A stretch of 64,000 nucleotides of DNA from JAWKTV01 sp041398905 (GCA_041398905.1 JAWKTV010000018.1:1-64000), one strand, 5' to 3'. Positions 8,858 to 18,426 are shown, counted from the first letter of the stretch. The notes: generated by a model from the letters alone, not told the origin. Translations and numbers: made by a program.

Positions 8858-9464
8858 CGTCGTTCCCTCTGAATTGCAACCGCCATACGTTGATGATGCG
8901 ATTGAGTTTGCGCCGGACCGTCGACTCCGACAGGTCGAGCCGAACCGCGATTTGCGCGGGATCTTGTCCCTCTAATGTCAGAGCCGCAATTTGCTGCAGC
9001 GTGGAGTCAGATAATCCGGTGATTCCTTGATCGATCGCGTCGGCGACCGCAGCCAGGTATTGAGGGTCGGGGGTTGCCGAGACCAGTTGCTCGAACAACT
9101 GCCGCTCGCCAACGGGGGCTCCATTGAGGGAAATCTCTCGAGCGTCTCCGCCCCGTTTGATGGCGCCGTCGCGGCGAATGTGGTCGACACACTTGCGTCG
9201 CGCCATCGCCAGCAGTGTCCACCACAGTTCCGACCGCGACCTGAGGTCGCGGAAGCGTCCGGCCTGAATGCCCCGCCACAGGCTCTCCAGCACGCTCGCC
9301 GCGAGGTCCTCGCCGGTCCCTTTCAGTGCCGGGGACGCCTTGAAGCGGTGGTCGCCAAAGGCGGCCAGCTTTTCGAAGAACTGGTCCCAGATGTTCTGCA
9401 TGGCGTTGCCGTCGCCATCCTGCAGGCTTCTCAGCCAGGGTCCAATCGATGACTCATCCGCCAT
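8850..9464 (-). CDS. ECF sigma factor, planctomycete type
   Basis: A sigma-70-family regulator of about 204 residues. Region 2 is seen as FFEKLAAFGDHRFK...ELWWTLLAMARRKCVDHIRRDGA, and region 4 as LEGQDPAQIAVRLDLSESTVRRKLNRI, the DNA-binding helix-turn-helix. Linker and length fit the ECF families that planctomycetes expand and pair with Ser/Thr kinases. ATG 9464 (MADESSIGPWLRSL) is chosen; an in-frame ATG 36 nt upstream adds no family sequence. No anti-sigma gene is adjacent, but the overlapping kinase gene downstream suggests control by phosphorylation rather than by an anti-sigma factor. That link is inference from gene order. Confidence 0.9.
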   Translation of the reverse strand: MADESSIGPWLRSLQDGDGNAMQNIWDQFFEKLAAFGDHRFKASPALKGTGEDLAASVLESLWRGIQAGRFRDLRSRSELWWTLLAMARRKCVDHIRRDGAIKRGGDAREISLNGAPVGERQLFEQLVSATPDPQYLAAVADAIDQGITGLSDSTLQQIAALTLEGQDPAQIAVRLDLSESTVRRKLNRIINVWRLQFRGNDDG

Positions 9465-9951
9465 GTCGCGTGCCCACCACACCGGTTTATCCGCTACCAC
9501 AGCTCGACTGCGTCCACTCCCGCGTCCGCCGCGACCAGCCCTGGTGCCCTGCTGGTGCGTTCAGATTAGTGAAATCCCGAACCGGCCGCGAAGCGATTCG
9601 GCCGAACTTCACCCGGAATTCTCGCCAATCATCGCGCTTGGCTGACCGTGATCAGTGGCGCACACGCCGCGCTGACTCGCGGAACCTGTGGCCGCTGAAT
9701 GATCGCGGTCGGCGATGGTTCGACACGTCGAACACCGCGTTTTCGCCGAGTCACTTCGCCGATGAGGCGTCCTCGACGCCGGTTGCAACCCGCGCGTGGG
9801 ACCGCCGAATCATTGTCCTTCAGGCTCGGAACCCCGCCGAAAACTTGGTGTTTTCGCGATTCCCCTGAATTGACATTGGGAAAATACCGCGTTCTACTAT
9901 CGCCGATCGATACGGATCGCGAGTCACCAATCACACAGGAAAGGAGCCGAG
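9465..9951. other. Intergenic between sigma and HU genes
   Basis: About 490 bp between divergent genes. Apart from the HU promoter candidate at 9870-9900, I see no supported gene or repeat. Confidence 0.4.
9870..9900 (+). promoter_or_regulatory. Sigma-70-like promoter of the HU gene
   Basis: TTGACA (9870-9875) is followed 19 bp later by TACTAT (9895-9900), or 17 bp later by TCTACT. This is about 50 nt upstream of the HU start, in a locally AT-rich stretch. AGGAAAGGAG lies just ahead of the ATG. Confidence 0.55.
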
Positions 9952-10275
9952 ATGGCGAAGCAAGCGGCATCTGCGAAGGCGATGACCAAGACGGAAGTTC
10001 TCAACGTTCTGGCTGAGAAGACCGAGCTGACCAAGAAGCAGGTTTCCAGCGTGCTTGAGGCGCTGGGCGAAGTCGTGGGCCAGCAGTTGGGCAAGAAGGG
10101 CCCGGGCCAGTTCACGATTCCCGGACTCGTCAAGATGAAGGTTCGCGTGAAGCCAGCCCAACCGGCGGGCATGCGGAAGAACCCCTTCACCGGCGAGATG
10201 AAGCAGTCTCCGGCGAAGCCGGCGAGCCGCGCTGTGCGGGTGACGGCACTGAAGAAGCTCAAGGACGCCGTCTAA
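9952..10275 (+). CDS. HU-family nucleoid DNA-binding protein
   Basis: A 107-residue basic HU-like protein. The N-terminus (MTKTEVLNVLAEKTELTKKQ, VSSVLEALGEVVGQQL) is the two-helix dimer base, and GPGQFTIPGLVKMKVRVKPA with RKNPFTGEMKQSPAKPASRA forms the DNA-embracing beta-arm, whose RKNPFTGE is a close match to the family RNPxTG arm tip. The C-terminal VRVTALKKLKDAV completes the dimer helix. Like other planctomycete HU variants it has a short Ala/Lys N-terminal extension. A strong RBS (AGGAAAGGAG), a good promoter and a downstream terminator indicate a monocistronic, well-expressed gene. Confidence 0.93.
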   Translation: MAKQAASAKAMTKTEVLNVLAEKTELTKKQVSSVLEALGEVVGQQLGKKGPGQFTIPGLVKMKVRVKPAQPAGMRKNPFTGEMKQSPAKPASRAVRVTALKKLKDAV

Positions 10276-10383
10276 TCGGCGGATGTAATCGGGCCAAACT
10301 GGAATCGGCCGGCCACTGAATCCATCGAATCCGTTCGCGATGGTGGCTAGCGGTGATTCGCGAGGGGCAACGAAAACATGGAG

Positions 10384-10414
10384 AACTCCCCGACCAGTGC
10401 GGGGAGTTTTCTTT
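10384..10414 (+). terminator. Rho-independent terminator after HU gene
   Basis: AACTCCCCG (10384-10392) pairs with CGGGGAGTT (10400-10408) over a 7-nt loop and is followed by TTCTTT, about 110 nt after the HU stop. Confidence 0.85.
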
Positions 10415-10483
10415 GCGCTGTCCTCTTAGTTCGCAACTCCGTGACGGCTTCTCAACGCAGTTCCCCCCACCCCAACTTCGATC

Positions 10484-11482
10484 ATGAGCCTCCGCGTTCG
10501 CTGCACCGCTCTCAATTCGGACTCCGGACCGCACTTCGCCTTGCTGGAAGCGGCCGGGTTTGAGGTGCTTCCCGGAAACCGCGACCGGAACTACTGGGAT
10601 AACGCGGCCCTCATTCAGGAACTCGACGGCTGCTGCGCGGTCGTCGCCGGCTCTGAACCGTACACCCGCAAGGTGCTCGAAGCTCTCCCCGCCCTGCGTG
10701 TCATCGCGCGGACGGGTGTCGGCTTCGACGCCATTGATCTGGCCGCCGCCGACGAACGCGGGATCGTGGTTACCACGACTCCCGGCGTCAATCACCATGC
10801 CGTCGCCGAGCACGCCATCGCATTGCTGATGGCGGTCGCCCGCGGCATCACCGACCAGGACCAGCGGGTTCGCACCAACACCTGGCTGCGAATCGAACGG
10901 CCCCGCGTGATGGGCCGCACGCTTGGTCTCGTGGGACTCGGCCGCATCGGGCAGGCCACTGCGATTCGCGGCGTCGGACTGGGGATGCAGGTCATCGCCA
11001 GCGACCCTTACGCCAATCAGGAGTTTTGCCAAAAGCACGGCATCGAAGTCGTCTCGAACGACGAACTGTTCGCGCGGGCCGACTACGTGTCGCTGCACTC
11101 GCCGCTGATTCCCGAGACGCGACACCTCATCAACGCCCAGTCGCTGGCGAAGATGAAGCCAGGCGCGGTGCTCATCAACACGGCGCGGGGCGGGCTGGTG
11201 GACGAAGCCGCGGTGGTCGAAGCACTCCGCTCGGGTCATTTGCGGGGGGCCGGGCTGGATGTGTTCGAGGTCGAGCCCTTGCCGCTCGACAGCCCGCTGC
11301 TGGAACTGCCAAACGTGGTCCTCACTGGTCACGTCGCCGGGCTGGACATCGAGTCGCAGCGCGACACGCTGACGATGGCGGCCGAGACGATTCAGGCCCT
11401 GCGGGCCGGCGGCTGGCCGGCGGAGTGCATTCAGAACATGAGGGGCCGGACCGACTGGAAGTGGTCTTCCCGCGGATGCTGA
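10484..11482 (+). CDS. D-2-hydroxyacid dehydrogenase (phosphoglycerate dehydrogenase-like)
   Basis: A 332-residue NAD-dependent D-isomer 2-hydroxyacid dehydrogenase. The Rossmann motif is GLVGLGRIGQATAIRG (about residue 145). Catalytic Arg lies in NTARGGLVDE, Glu in VFEVEPLP and His in VLTGHVAGLD. RTGVGFDAIDLAAADERGI and TTTPGVNHHAVAEHAIALL are typical of the SerA-like branch. There is no C-terminal ACT domain, so it is a short form. Similar short enzymes serve as 3-phosphoglycerate, hydroxypyruvate or glyoxylate dehydrogenases. Sequence alone does not settle the substrate, and no ser pathway gene is adjacent. Confidence 0.92.
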   Translation: MSLRVRCTALNSDSGPHFALLEAAGFEVLPGNRDRNYWDNAALIQELDGCCAVVAGSEPYTRKVLEALPALRVIARTGVGFDAIDLAAADERGIVVTTTPGVNHHAVAEHAIALLMAVARGITDQDQRVRTNTWLRIERPRVMGRTLGLVGLGRIGQATAIRGVGLGMQVIASDPYANQEFCQKHGIEVVSNDELFARADYVSLHSPLIPETRHLINAQSLAKMKPGAVLINTARGGLVDEAAVVEALRSGHLRGAGLDVFEVEPLPLDSPLLELPNVVLTGHVAGLDIESQRDTLTMAAETIQALRAGGWPAECIQNMRGRTDWKWSSRGC

Positions 11483-11738
11483 CGGCTGACCGGACATCGC
11501 GTCGCGGCCACGCTGACGCACAGGTGTCGGTCCCGGCAATGGACGCGAAGTCGCTGCTGGCATCCGCGACAGCTTGAAGGCGTTACGTGGCGGTCCTAAA
11601 CTTCCCAACATCATCGACGGGAGTTTGTTGGCCGCGCGCTTGCTGTGCGGCGGCGGCGACCGTGGTTCGCCAGGCAGCTCCGCGTTTCACCATGTCATTC
11701 CTTGTCCGCGGTCACCAACGTCCCCACGAGGCAGCCCG

Positions 11739-13283
11739 ATGGGCGTGATGCGTTTTCAGGTGCATCCGCACGAGGTCGTGCAGGACTGGCCGGAATGGGA
11801 ATCGGCCTACCTGACCGGGCTGGATGGTCGCGTCTTTCCCACGCGCAACGAACTTGCAGGCAACCTGCTCCGCTGCACTCGGCACACTTCCGACAGTGGC
11901 AAGCTGCATGTCGCGTGGCCGGTCCCCGGCTTCGGCCGACCGGTGCTCAGCACCGCGTCGCTCCGGGAGTTCGACTCGGAGTATCTGCTGGCCCTGGAAC
12001 TGGCCCGCGGGAAGATCAGCGAACTGCGCGACCAGACGTTTCAGTGGGAGTTCGCCGGGATGGCGATTTCTCAGGAGTACCGCGCTCAACTGGGGGAAGC
12101 GTTCGCCAGTTTCTCCCGAGCCTCCGCCTGTCGAGATGACGCGGTCGAGTCGTCACGGCTGGCGCATCAGGCGATCATCGAAGCCTGCACCGCCGCACAG
12201 ATGCTGGGACGCTCCTACACCGAGCAGCGGGAGAACAGCCGGCGACTCTCTTCCACGCACCCACCGGCTCTACTCGGCTGCGAACTCGACCCTTCCGCCT
12301 GCCAGGGAAGTTTGCACACCGACTTCTTCGATGCCTTCACCGCCGCCAGCGTCCCCGCGAGCTGGTCGCGGATCGAACCGGTGGAAGGGTCTTACGCCTG
12401 GGATGCGATCGATGAACTGGTCGAGTGCAGCCAGCAGTCGCGGCGAGTTGTGCGGGCCGGTCCGTTAGTCGACTTCGCACCGGGCGGCCTACCCGACTGG
12501 CTCGCCCCCTGGACGGCGGACTTTGACAACCTGCAAAGCTTCATTTGCGATTTCGTCGAGACCGCCGTGAACCGCTACGCCGGCAGGATCCGCATGTGGG
12601 AGGTCTCTGCCCGCGCCAACACCGGCGGCGGACTCTCGCTGACCGAAGAGCAGCGCCTCGCACTCACCGCGCGAACCCTCGAAGCCGCGCAGCGATCTGA
12701 CACCGAGGCCCAGTTCTTCATCCGTGTCGAGCACCCCTGGGGCGAGTACCAGTCGCAAGGGGGGTATCGCATTTCGCCGCTGCAGTTCGTCGACGCCCTG
12801 ATTCGTTCGCGAATTGGACTGTCGGGGGTCAATCTGGAGATCGCGATCGGGTGTTCGCCGCGGGGTGATCGGCATCGCGACTTGCTCGCGTTCTCCCGCC
12901 TGATCGACCAGTGGAGCCTGCTCGGAGTGCAGTTGCACGTCACACTCGCGCTCCCTTCTTCGAGCGCGCCTGATCCGCAGGCGTCGACGACGCCAACGCC
13001 GCAGCGGCCGTTGCTCGGGTCGGACTGGGACGAGGCGACTCAGGCCGCCTGGGCGGCCGACTACGTCAGCCTGCTGCTCGCCAAACCGCACATCACGGGT
13101 GTCTTCTGGTGTCACTTCCACGACGGGGCACCGCACCGGAACCCGAACGCCGGCATCGTCCGGGCCGACGGCACACCCAAGCCGCTGCTCAAAGTCTTCC
13201 AGTCGATGCAGCACATCGAAGCGACCCCGCCGGGCAGCGACTCCCATCGCCTCGATGGCGATGGGACATGGGTTGAAGGGTGA
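11739..13283 (+). CDS. GH10-like protein lacking catalytic Glu residues
   Basis: A 514-residue protein. Residues 1-170 form a planctomycete N-terminal domain (MRFQVHPHEVVQDWPEWESA). From about 180 it follows the GH10 xylanase barrel: SWSRIEPVEGSYAWDAIDEL, GPLVDFAPGGLPDWL, YAGRIRMWEVSARAN, then a late strand GVQLHVTLALPSS and TGVFWCHFHDG. In active GH10 enzymes the acid/base lies in WDVVNEA and the nucleophile in ITELD. Here the aligned positions read WEVSARA and VTLAL, so both Glu are absent. It is probably a binding protein or pseudo-enzyme. Start ATG 11739 follows ACGAGG; no signal peptide is seen. GH10 assignment rests on fold-level motif order. Confidence 0.7.
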   Translation: MGVMRFQVHPHEVVQDWPEWESAYLTGLDGRVFPTRNELAGNLLRCTRHTSDSGKLHVAWPVPGFGRPVLSTASLREFDSEYLLALELARGKISELRDQTFQWEFAGMAISQEYRAQLGEAFASFSRASACRDDAVESSRLAHQAIIEACTAAQMLGRSYTEQRENSRRLSSTHPPALLGCELDPSACQGSLHTDFFDAFTAASVPASWSRIEPVEGSYAWDAIDELVECSQQSRRVVRAGPLVDFAPGGLPDWLAPWTADFDNLQSFICDFVETAVNRYAGRIRMWEVSARANTGGGLSLTEEQRLALTARTLEAAQRSDTEAQFFIRVEHPWGEYQSQGGYRISPLQFVDALIRSRIGLSGVNLEIAIGCSPRGDRHRDLLAFSRLIDQWSLLGVQLHVTLALPSSSAPDPQASTTPTPQRPLLGSDWDEATQAAWAADYVSLLLAKPHITGVFWCHFHDGAPHRNPNAGIVRADGTPKPLLKVFQSMQHIEATPPGSDSHRLDGDGTWVEG

Positions 13284-13444
13284 CGCACGGGCGGTCGCGA
13301 ACGGGCTGAGTTCGTCCCAGTCGCTGATCGCTCAATGTCTGCCCCAACGTGGCCCCAGAGAACGATCGATGTGGACGACCGGCGAACGTTCGCCGTCCGT
13401 GTGCGTCGTACCGACTCACATGACACCGATTCCAAAGGCCCCGC

Positions 13445-14923
13445 ATGACGACTGACCGCGCACGGATGATTCTGCTGGTCCTGTTGGTCGGCTGTGTGGC
13501 GACGGCCACCGCGACGGCCGCGTCGCCCAACCTGCAGGGCTTCCAGCAGGTTCGACGGCCGGGCTGGCCACATCTCGTCGACCTGATGCGGGCGGGACTG
13601 CGGTTTCAACAGGCTCGTGTCCAGGTAGGCAACTGCATGCCGTCCCGCAACGTCATGTGGTCGGGCAGGTACCCCCACACCAACGGCGTGCAGGGCTTCC
13701 AGCAGGTTCGACGGCCGGGCTGGCCACATCTCGTCGACCTGATGCGGGCGGGCGGTTACTTCACCGGCATCCGCGGCAAGGTCTCGCATTCAACGCCGTA
13801 CCACCCCTATGGCTGGGACGTCGTGCTCGACAGCGAGCCGGACAACCCGCATATCAAAGATGCCGCGTCGTATGGAGAATCGACTCGGCGGGGAATCGAA
13901 CTCAGCCGGGAAGCGGGTCGCCCCTTTTGTCTGGTCATCAACGTTTCCGATCCGCACAAGCCGTTCTATGGGATGACGAAGAGGAGCGAATCTGGCACGG
14001 ACCCACATCCCACGTCGCGCGTCTTCTCGCCCGACGAGGTGCCGATTCCGGGATTCCTGTTCGATCATCCGGAGGTCCGTCGGGAACTCGCGCACTACTA
14101 CTCGTCGGTCCGCCGCGCCGACGACGCGGTCGGTGCGATCCTCGACGCGCTGCGTGCGAGCGGCGCGGTCGACGAGACCTTTGTGATGTTTCTATCCGAT
14201 CACGGTATGCCCCTGCCCTTCGCGAAGACCGCCTTGTGGCATCACAGCACGCACACGCCGCTCATCATTCGCTGGCCTCAAGTCACCCGTCCGGGCAGTG
14301 TCGACGACTCGCACCTCGTTTCGGCGATCGACTTTTTGCCAACGTTGCTGGATGTCGCGGGCGTCGAGCATCCCCCCGGCCTCCAGGGCCGCTCCTTCCT
14401 GCCCCTCGTCAAAGGCGAGCCGTCGGACGGATGGGACATGACGGTGACGGAATATCACGAGAACTCCGGTGGGTTCCACAACCCGATGCGGAGCGTTCAC
14501 ACGGAACGCTTCGGTTACATCTACAACCCCTGGTCGAATGGCGAGCGAACTTTCAAGACCGCGACCACCGGGACGCTCACCTACCGAACGATGCAGCAGC
14601 TCGCCGAAACCAACGATGGCGTCGCGGCTCGCCTGAGGTTCTTTGACTTGCGTGTCCCGGAAGAGTTCTACGACTACCAGAACGATCCCGACGGCCTCCA
14701 CAATCTGATCGGCGACCCCGCGTTCGCGTTGGAGATCGAGCGGCATCGCGAACTGCTGAGAGACTGGATGCGACGAACCGACGATCCGCTGCGGGAAGCG
14801 TTCACGTCGCTGGGCGACGCAGCGGCACAAGAGGCCTACATGCAGTCGCTGGAACCGAGGCGGCCGCGGAAGACACCGGCGAATCGTCAGCGGCGGTCTG
14901 AGGAGCCAATCGAGTGCCGGTGA
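13445..14923 (+). CDS. Arylsulfatase-family protein with internal duplication
   Basis: A 492-residue family S1 sulfatase. A signal peptide (MILLVLLVGCVATATATAAS) precedes the domain. NCMPSR (about residue 60) is the CxPSR box whose Cys is converted to formylglycine. GIRGKVSH, NVSDPHKPFY and LSDHGMPL (second metal/substrate site) follow. Normally PN after the signal continues into the first metal-binding Asp-Asp strand. Here that stretch is replaced by LQGFQQVRRPGWPHLVDLMR, a copy of sequence at its usual later position, from an exact 64-bp direct repeat (13533-13596 and 13689-13752). Loss of the Asp pair should inactivate the enzyme if real; a misassembly is also possible. Confidence 0.88.
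   Translation: MTTDRARMILLVLLVGCVATATATAASPNLQGFQQVRRPGWPHLVDLMRAGLRFQQARVQVGNCMPSRNVMWSGRYPHTNGVQGFQQVRRPGWPHLVDLMRAGGYFTGIRGKVSHSTPYHPYGWDVVLDSEPDNPHIKDAASYGESTRRGIELSREAGRPFCLVINVSDPHKPFYGMTKRSESGTDPHPTSRVFSPDEVPIPGFLFDHPEVRRELAHYYSSVRRADDAVGAILDALRASGAVDETFVMFLSDHGMPLPFAKTALWHHSTHTPLIIRWPQVTRPGSVDDSHLVSAIDFLPTLLDVAGVEHPPGLQGRSFLPLVKGEPSDGWDMTVTEYHENSGGFHNPMRSVHTERFGYIYNPWSNGERTFKTATTGTLTYRTMQQLAETNDGVAARLRFFDLRVPEEFYDYQNDPDGLHNLIGDPAFALEIERHRELLRDWMRRTDDPLREAFTSLGDAAAQEAYMQSLEPRRPRKTPANRQRRSEEPIECR
13533..13752. repeat. Exact 64-bp direct repeat inside sulfatase gene
   Basis: Copies at 13533-13596 and 13689-13752 are identical over 64 bp and offset by 156 bp, a multiple of three, so the frame is kept. 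Bases on either side of each copy differ. Confidence 0.97.
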
Positions 14924-15023
14924 CCAATGGCTGACAGCGTCGCGTCCGCCGATACACTGTGACGAGGCGATCGCGACAGTCGCGTTGCGGTCCATCTTTG
15001 GCTATGGCTCACTGGGGGCACGC

Positions 15024-16052
15024 ATGGATCAGTCCGCAGGAACGTCTCTAGAAGGTGATGACCTCGCGTTGCTCGAAGACGCGCGGCGGACGATGGACCG
15101 TGTCCGCGCGGAAGTCGGCAAGGTGATCGTCGGCCAGTCGGCCACGGTCGACGCGGTGCTCACGGCTTTGCTTTCGCAGGGACACACGCTCATCATCGGT
15201 GTCCCCGGCCTCGCCAAGACACTGCTGGTGAAGACCGTCGCACAGGTGTTGGGCTGGAGCTTCAAGCGGATCCAGTTCACACCCGACATGATGCCGGCCG
15301 ACGTCATCGGCATGGAGCTGCTGCAGGACGACCGTGCGAGCGGGCAGCGGTCGATGCGTTTTGTCCCGGGGCCGATCTTCACCCAGATCGTCCTCGCCGA
15401 CGAAATCAATCGCACACCGCCGAAAACGCAGTCGGCCCTGCTCGAGGCGATGCAGGAGTATCAGGTGACGAGCCTCGGCCACACCCACGCGCTGCCGCGT
15501 CCGTTTCTGGTGTTCGCCACGCAGAACCCGATCGAGCAGGAAGGAACCTACCCGCTGCCCGAGGCGCAGCTCGACCGGTTCATGTTCAGCCTGTGGATGG
15601 AATATCCGTCCGCGGAGGAGGAAGAGGAGATCGTGTTTGAGACGACCGACGTGGCATCGCCAACGATCGAGCCGGTGGCGGAACTGCCGCGGATGGTGGC
15701 GTTTCAGCAACTGGTCCGCCGCGTGCCGGTCTCGCGGCATGTGGTGCGTTACGCGGTCTCCCTGGCGCGGGCGACACGGCCGCACTCGGATGTCGCGATG
15801 CGGTTCATCGACAACTACGTCTCGTGGGGGGCTGGTCCCCGCGCGTCCCAGCATCTGGTGCTGGGTGCCAAGGCGCTGGCGGTGCTGGATGGTGTGCCGG
15901 CCGTGACGGCCGAGCATGTCCGCCGCGTCGCTCCGCTCGTACTCAGGCACCGCGTGATGCCCAACTACAACGCCGCCGGCGATGGCGTGCAGTCGAAGGA
16001 TATCGTCCAGAAGATCGTCGAGACCGTTCGCGAACCCCTATCCGTCGCCTGA
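15024..16052 (+). CDS. MoxR-family AAA ATPase
   Basis: A 342-residue MoxR-type AAA+ ATPase, a chaperone-like family that matures enzyme complexes. Walker A is GVPGLAKTLLVK (about residue 63), Walker B is IVLADEINRTPPKTQSALLE, sensor 1 is ATQNPIEQEGTYPLPEAQLD and FMFSLWMEYPS follows. Gene start ATG 15024 (MDQSAGTSLEG) fits family length (about 330). MoxR genes usually precede DUF58 and VWA-domain genes. Here the next gene is a porphyrin enzyme, so the partner genes must lie elsewhere. Confidence 0.95.
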   Translation: MDQSAGTSLEGDDLALLEDARRTMDRVRAEVGKVIVGQSATVDAVLTALLSQGHTLIIGVPGLAKTLLVKTVAQVLGWSFKRIQFTPDMMPADVIGMELLQDDRASGQRSMRFVPGPIFTQIVLADEINRTPPKTQSALLEAMQEYQVTSLGHTHALPRPFLVFATQNPIEQEGTYPLPEAQLDRFMFSLWMEYPSAEEEEEIVFETTDVASPTIEPVAELPRMVAFQQLVRRVPVSRHVVRYAVSLARATRPHSDVAMRFIDNYVSWGAGPRASQHLVLGAKALAVLDGVPAVTAEHVRRVAPLVLRHRVMPNYNAAGDGVQSKDIVQKIVETVREPLSVA

Positions 16053-16168
16053 GGGTGGGATCGTTCTTGCCCTCACACCGGCGAAGCCACTTCCAAAGAA
16101 TCCACCGGCGTCGTCATGCGTCGCCTCTCTCGGCAATCCGGACCACGCTCCTGTCTGTCAAATCCACC

Positions 16169-17786
16169 ATGCCTGGTCGCGTCTTTCTCGTCGGTGCTGG
16201 TCCGGGTGACCCGGGGTTGCTCACGATGCGCGGCGCGGAGTGTCTCGCCAAGGCCGACCTCGTGCTCTACGACGGGCTGGTCAATCCGCTGCTGCTGCGG
16301 CTGACACGCGGCCGCTGCGAGCGGACGGCCCGCACGCGGCGCGACGGCGTCCCGCTCATCGAGCAGGCTGAGATCAACGCCCGGCTCATCACCGCCGCTC
16401 GCGATGGACTGCAGGTCGTCCGGCTCAAGGGTGGGGATCCCTTTCTGTTTGGTCGCGGCAGCGAAGAGGCAGCGGCCCTCGCGGAGGCGGGGATCTCCTT
16501 CGAGGTCGTACCCGGCGTCACCGCCGCCATCGCCGCCGGCGAGTACGCCGGCATCTCGCTGACGCATCGACACCTCGCCTCGGCCGTCGCGTTCATCACC
16601 GGGCACGAGGACCCGACCAAACCTTCCTCCAGCATCGACTACGCCGCGCTCGCCCGGTTCCCGGGTACGCTCGTCTTCTATATGGGCCCGCATCGACTTC
16701 AGGCCATCAGCACCGCGCTCGTCGACGCCGGGATGTCGGACGAAACACCGGTGGCGGTTATCTGCCGCGCGAGCCTGCCGGGCCAGCGCACAATTGCGGG
16801 CACGCTCGGCGACATCACCGCCCGCGCCGCTGACGCCGGCCTGGTTCCGCCTTCGCTCATCATCGTGGGCGAGTGCGTCCGTCAGCGCGAAGCGATCGCC
16901 TGGTTCGAGCGGCGTCCGCTGTTCGGGCTGCGTGTTGGCATCACGCGGCCGGAAGAACGCGAGGTGGTGGAGGCCGCCGGACTCCCCCCGACAACGGCGA
17001 CGCTGGATGGCACCGCCCGACGGTGCCTCGAACTCGGTGCCGAGCCGGTGCTGATGCCGGTCATCGCCGTCAAGCCGCTCACCGATTCAGCGACGATCGA
17101 CCCGTGGCTCGAGCGACTCGTCGAGTTCGACTGGCTGATCTTCACCAGTGCGAACGGCGTGCGGGCGTTCATGGGACGACTGATCTCGACCGGACGCGAC
17201 GCGCGAACGCTGGGGCAACTGCAGATCGCCTGCATCGGGCCATCCACCGCGGCGGCGCTGCGGGAGTACGCCGTCATCGCCGATCTCGTGCCCGAACAGT
17301 TCCGAGCCGAGGAGCTCGCCACCGCGCTGGCTCCGCATGTGCGCGGGATGCGGGTGCTGTGGGCGAAGGCGACGCGCGGTCGGGATGTGCTGCCGGCGAG
17401 ACTGTGCGCGAGGCCGGCGCGACGGTCGATGAAGCAATCGTGTACTGCAACGACGATGTCGAGTCCCTTCCCGACGCTGTGTGCGACGAGCGCGCCGGCA
17501 CGATGTCGACTGGATCGGCCTCAGCAGCCCGTCCATCGCCCGCAACCTGCGGCGACTGTTGCCCGAGGAGGTCGCGCAGACGCTGGGGCACCGTACCCGG
17601 CTGGTCGCGATCAGCCCGGTGACCGCGCAGGCCGCAGCCGAAGCGGGCCTGCCGGTCGCCGCCGTCGCTGAGGAGTACACCTGGGAAGGGATCTTCGCCG
17701 CAATCGCCGCAACCGCGCTCGACGGCAGCGACGTCGGGGAAGCTAGGCTGAAAGCAACCGGTCGAGCAGCGGGGAGGCATCGCTGA
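16169..17786 (+). CDS. Uroporphyrinogen-III methyltransferase / synthase fusion, frameshifted
   Basis: The N-terminal half (MPGRVFLVGAGPGDPGLLTM, RLKGGDPFLFGRGSEE, VVPGVTAAIAAGEYAG) is a SUMT/CobA domain that methylates uroporphyrinogen III to precorrin-2. The C-terminal half is a HemD domain making uroporphyrinogen III (FGLRVGITRPEEREV, FDWLIFTSANGVRAF, IGPSTAAALREY, then VDWIGLSSPSIARNLRRLLP and EEYTWEGIFAAI). Such fusions are common. HemD coding moves through all three frames: one shift near 17395-17405 and another near 17485-17500. Both HemD parts are otherwise well conserved, so sequencing indels are likely. The end overlaps the convergent HAD gene by 44 nt. Confidence 0.88.
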
Positions 17787-18426
17787 AGTCGTGAAAGAGC
17801 AGATCTGGCGCGGTGGCCGCCAGGGTGTCGTGGGAGTAGATGCCGGTCGCGACCGCAACCGCCTGCGCACCGATCGCTCGCGCACAAGTGACGTCGGCGG
17901 GGGTGTCGCCAATCACCCAGACGCGGTCGGCCCGCGGCTCCGACGCCAGATGCCTTGCCGCGGCGGCGAACGCTAGCCGGGCCACGTCGTCACGGTGATG
18001 ATGATCGTCACCGAAGCCGCCGAAAGCGAAGTGGTGTTCGAGCTGATAATGCCTCAGTTTGAGTTCCGCTCCAATGCGGAAGTTGCCGGTCAGCAGGCCG
18101 AGCGTCAGGTGCGAGTGCGTGGCCAGATGATCGAGCAGCGCGACGATTCCGGGCAGCACGCAGCCGTCGAGTTCATTGAGCGCGGCCGGCAACTGCCGAA
18201 AGTATTCCTCTTGAAACGTCCGCCACAGTTCCGGTGTGTCGTCGATCGCATGCAACCGAAACAGGTCGGTCGTGATCGCACGGTCGGTCCGGCCGGCGGC
18301 GGGAATGTCGCCGTTGATCTCGGTCAGTCCACAGACGTTCGCCAGCGCCCGCTCCATGGCGAGCTGCCCCGCCCCGCCCGAGTTGAGGAGCGTGCCATCG
18401 ATATCGAACAGACAAACCGTGTGCAT
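17743..18426 (-). CDS. HAD-superfamily hydrolase (phosphoglycolate-phosphatase-like)
   Basis: A 227-residue HAD hydrolase. Motif I is CLFDIDGTLLNSGG with nucleophile Asp and the second Asp, motif II GLLTGNFR (Thr), and motif IV WVIGDTPADVTCAR. A helical cap lies between motifs I and II, as in the phosphoglycolate phosphatase/beta-phosphoglucomutase group. The substrate cannot be assigned from sequence. It is transcribed toward the cobA-hemD gene, with overlapping 3' ends. Confidence 0.9.
   Translation of the reverse strand: MHTVCLFDIDGTLLNSGGAGQLAMERALANVCGLTEINGDIPAAGRTDRAITTDLFRLHAIDDTPELWRTFQEEYFRQLPAALNELDGCVLPGIVALLDHLATHSHLTLGLLTGNFRIGAELKLRHYQLEHHFAFGGFGDDHHHRDDVARLAFAAAARHLASEPRADRVWVIGDTPADVTCARAIGAQAVAVATGIYSHDTLAATAPDLLFHDFSDASPLLDRLLSA

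Noticed and set aside
10259..11614. 451-residue minus-strand frame
   Set aside because: Antisense to the hydroxyacid dehydrogenase, no recognisable motif.
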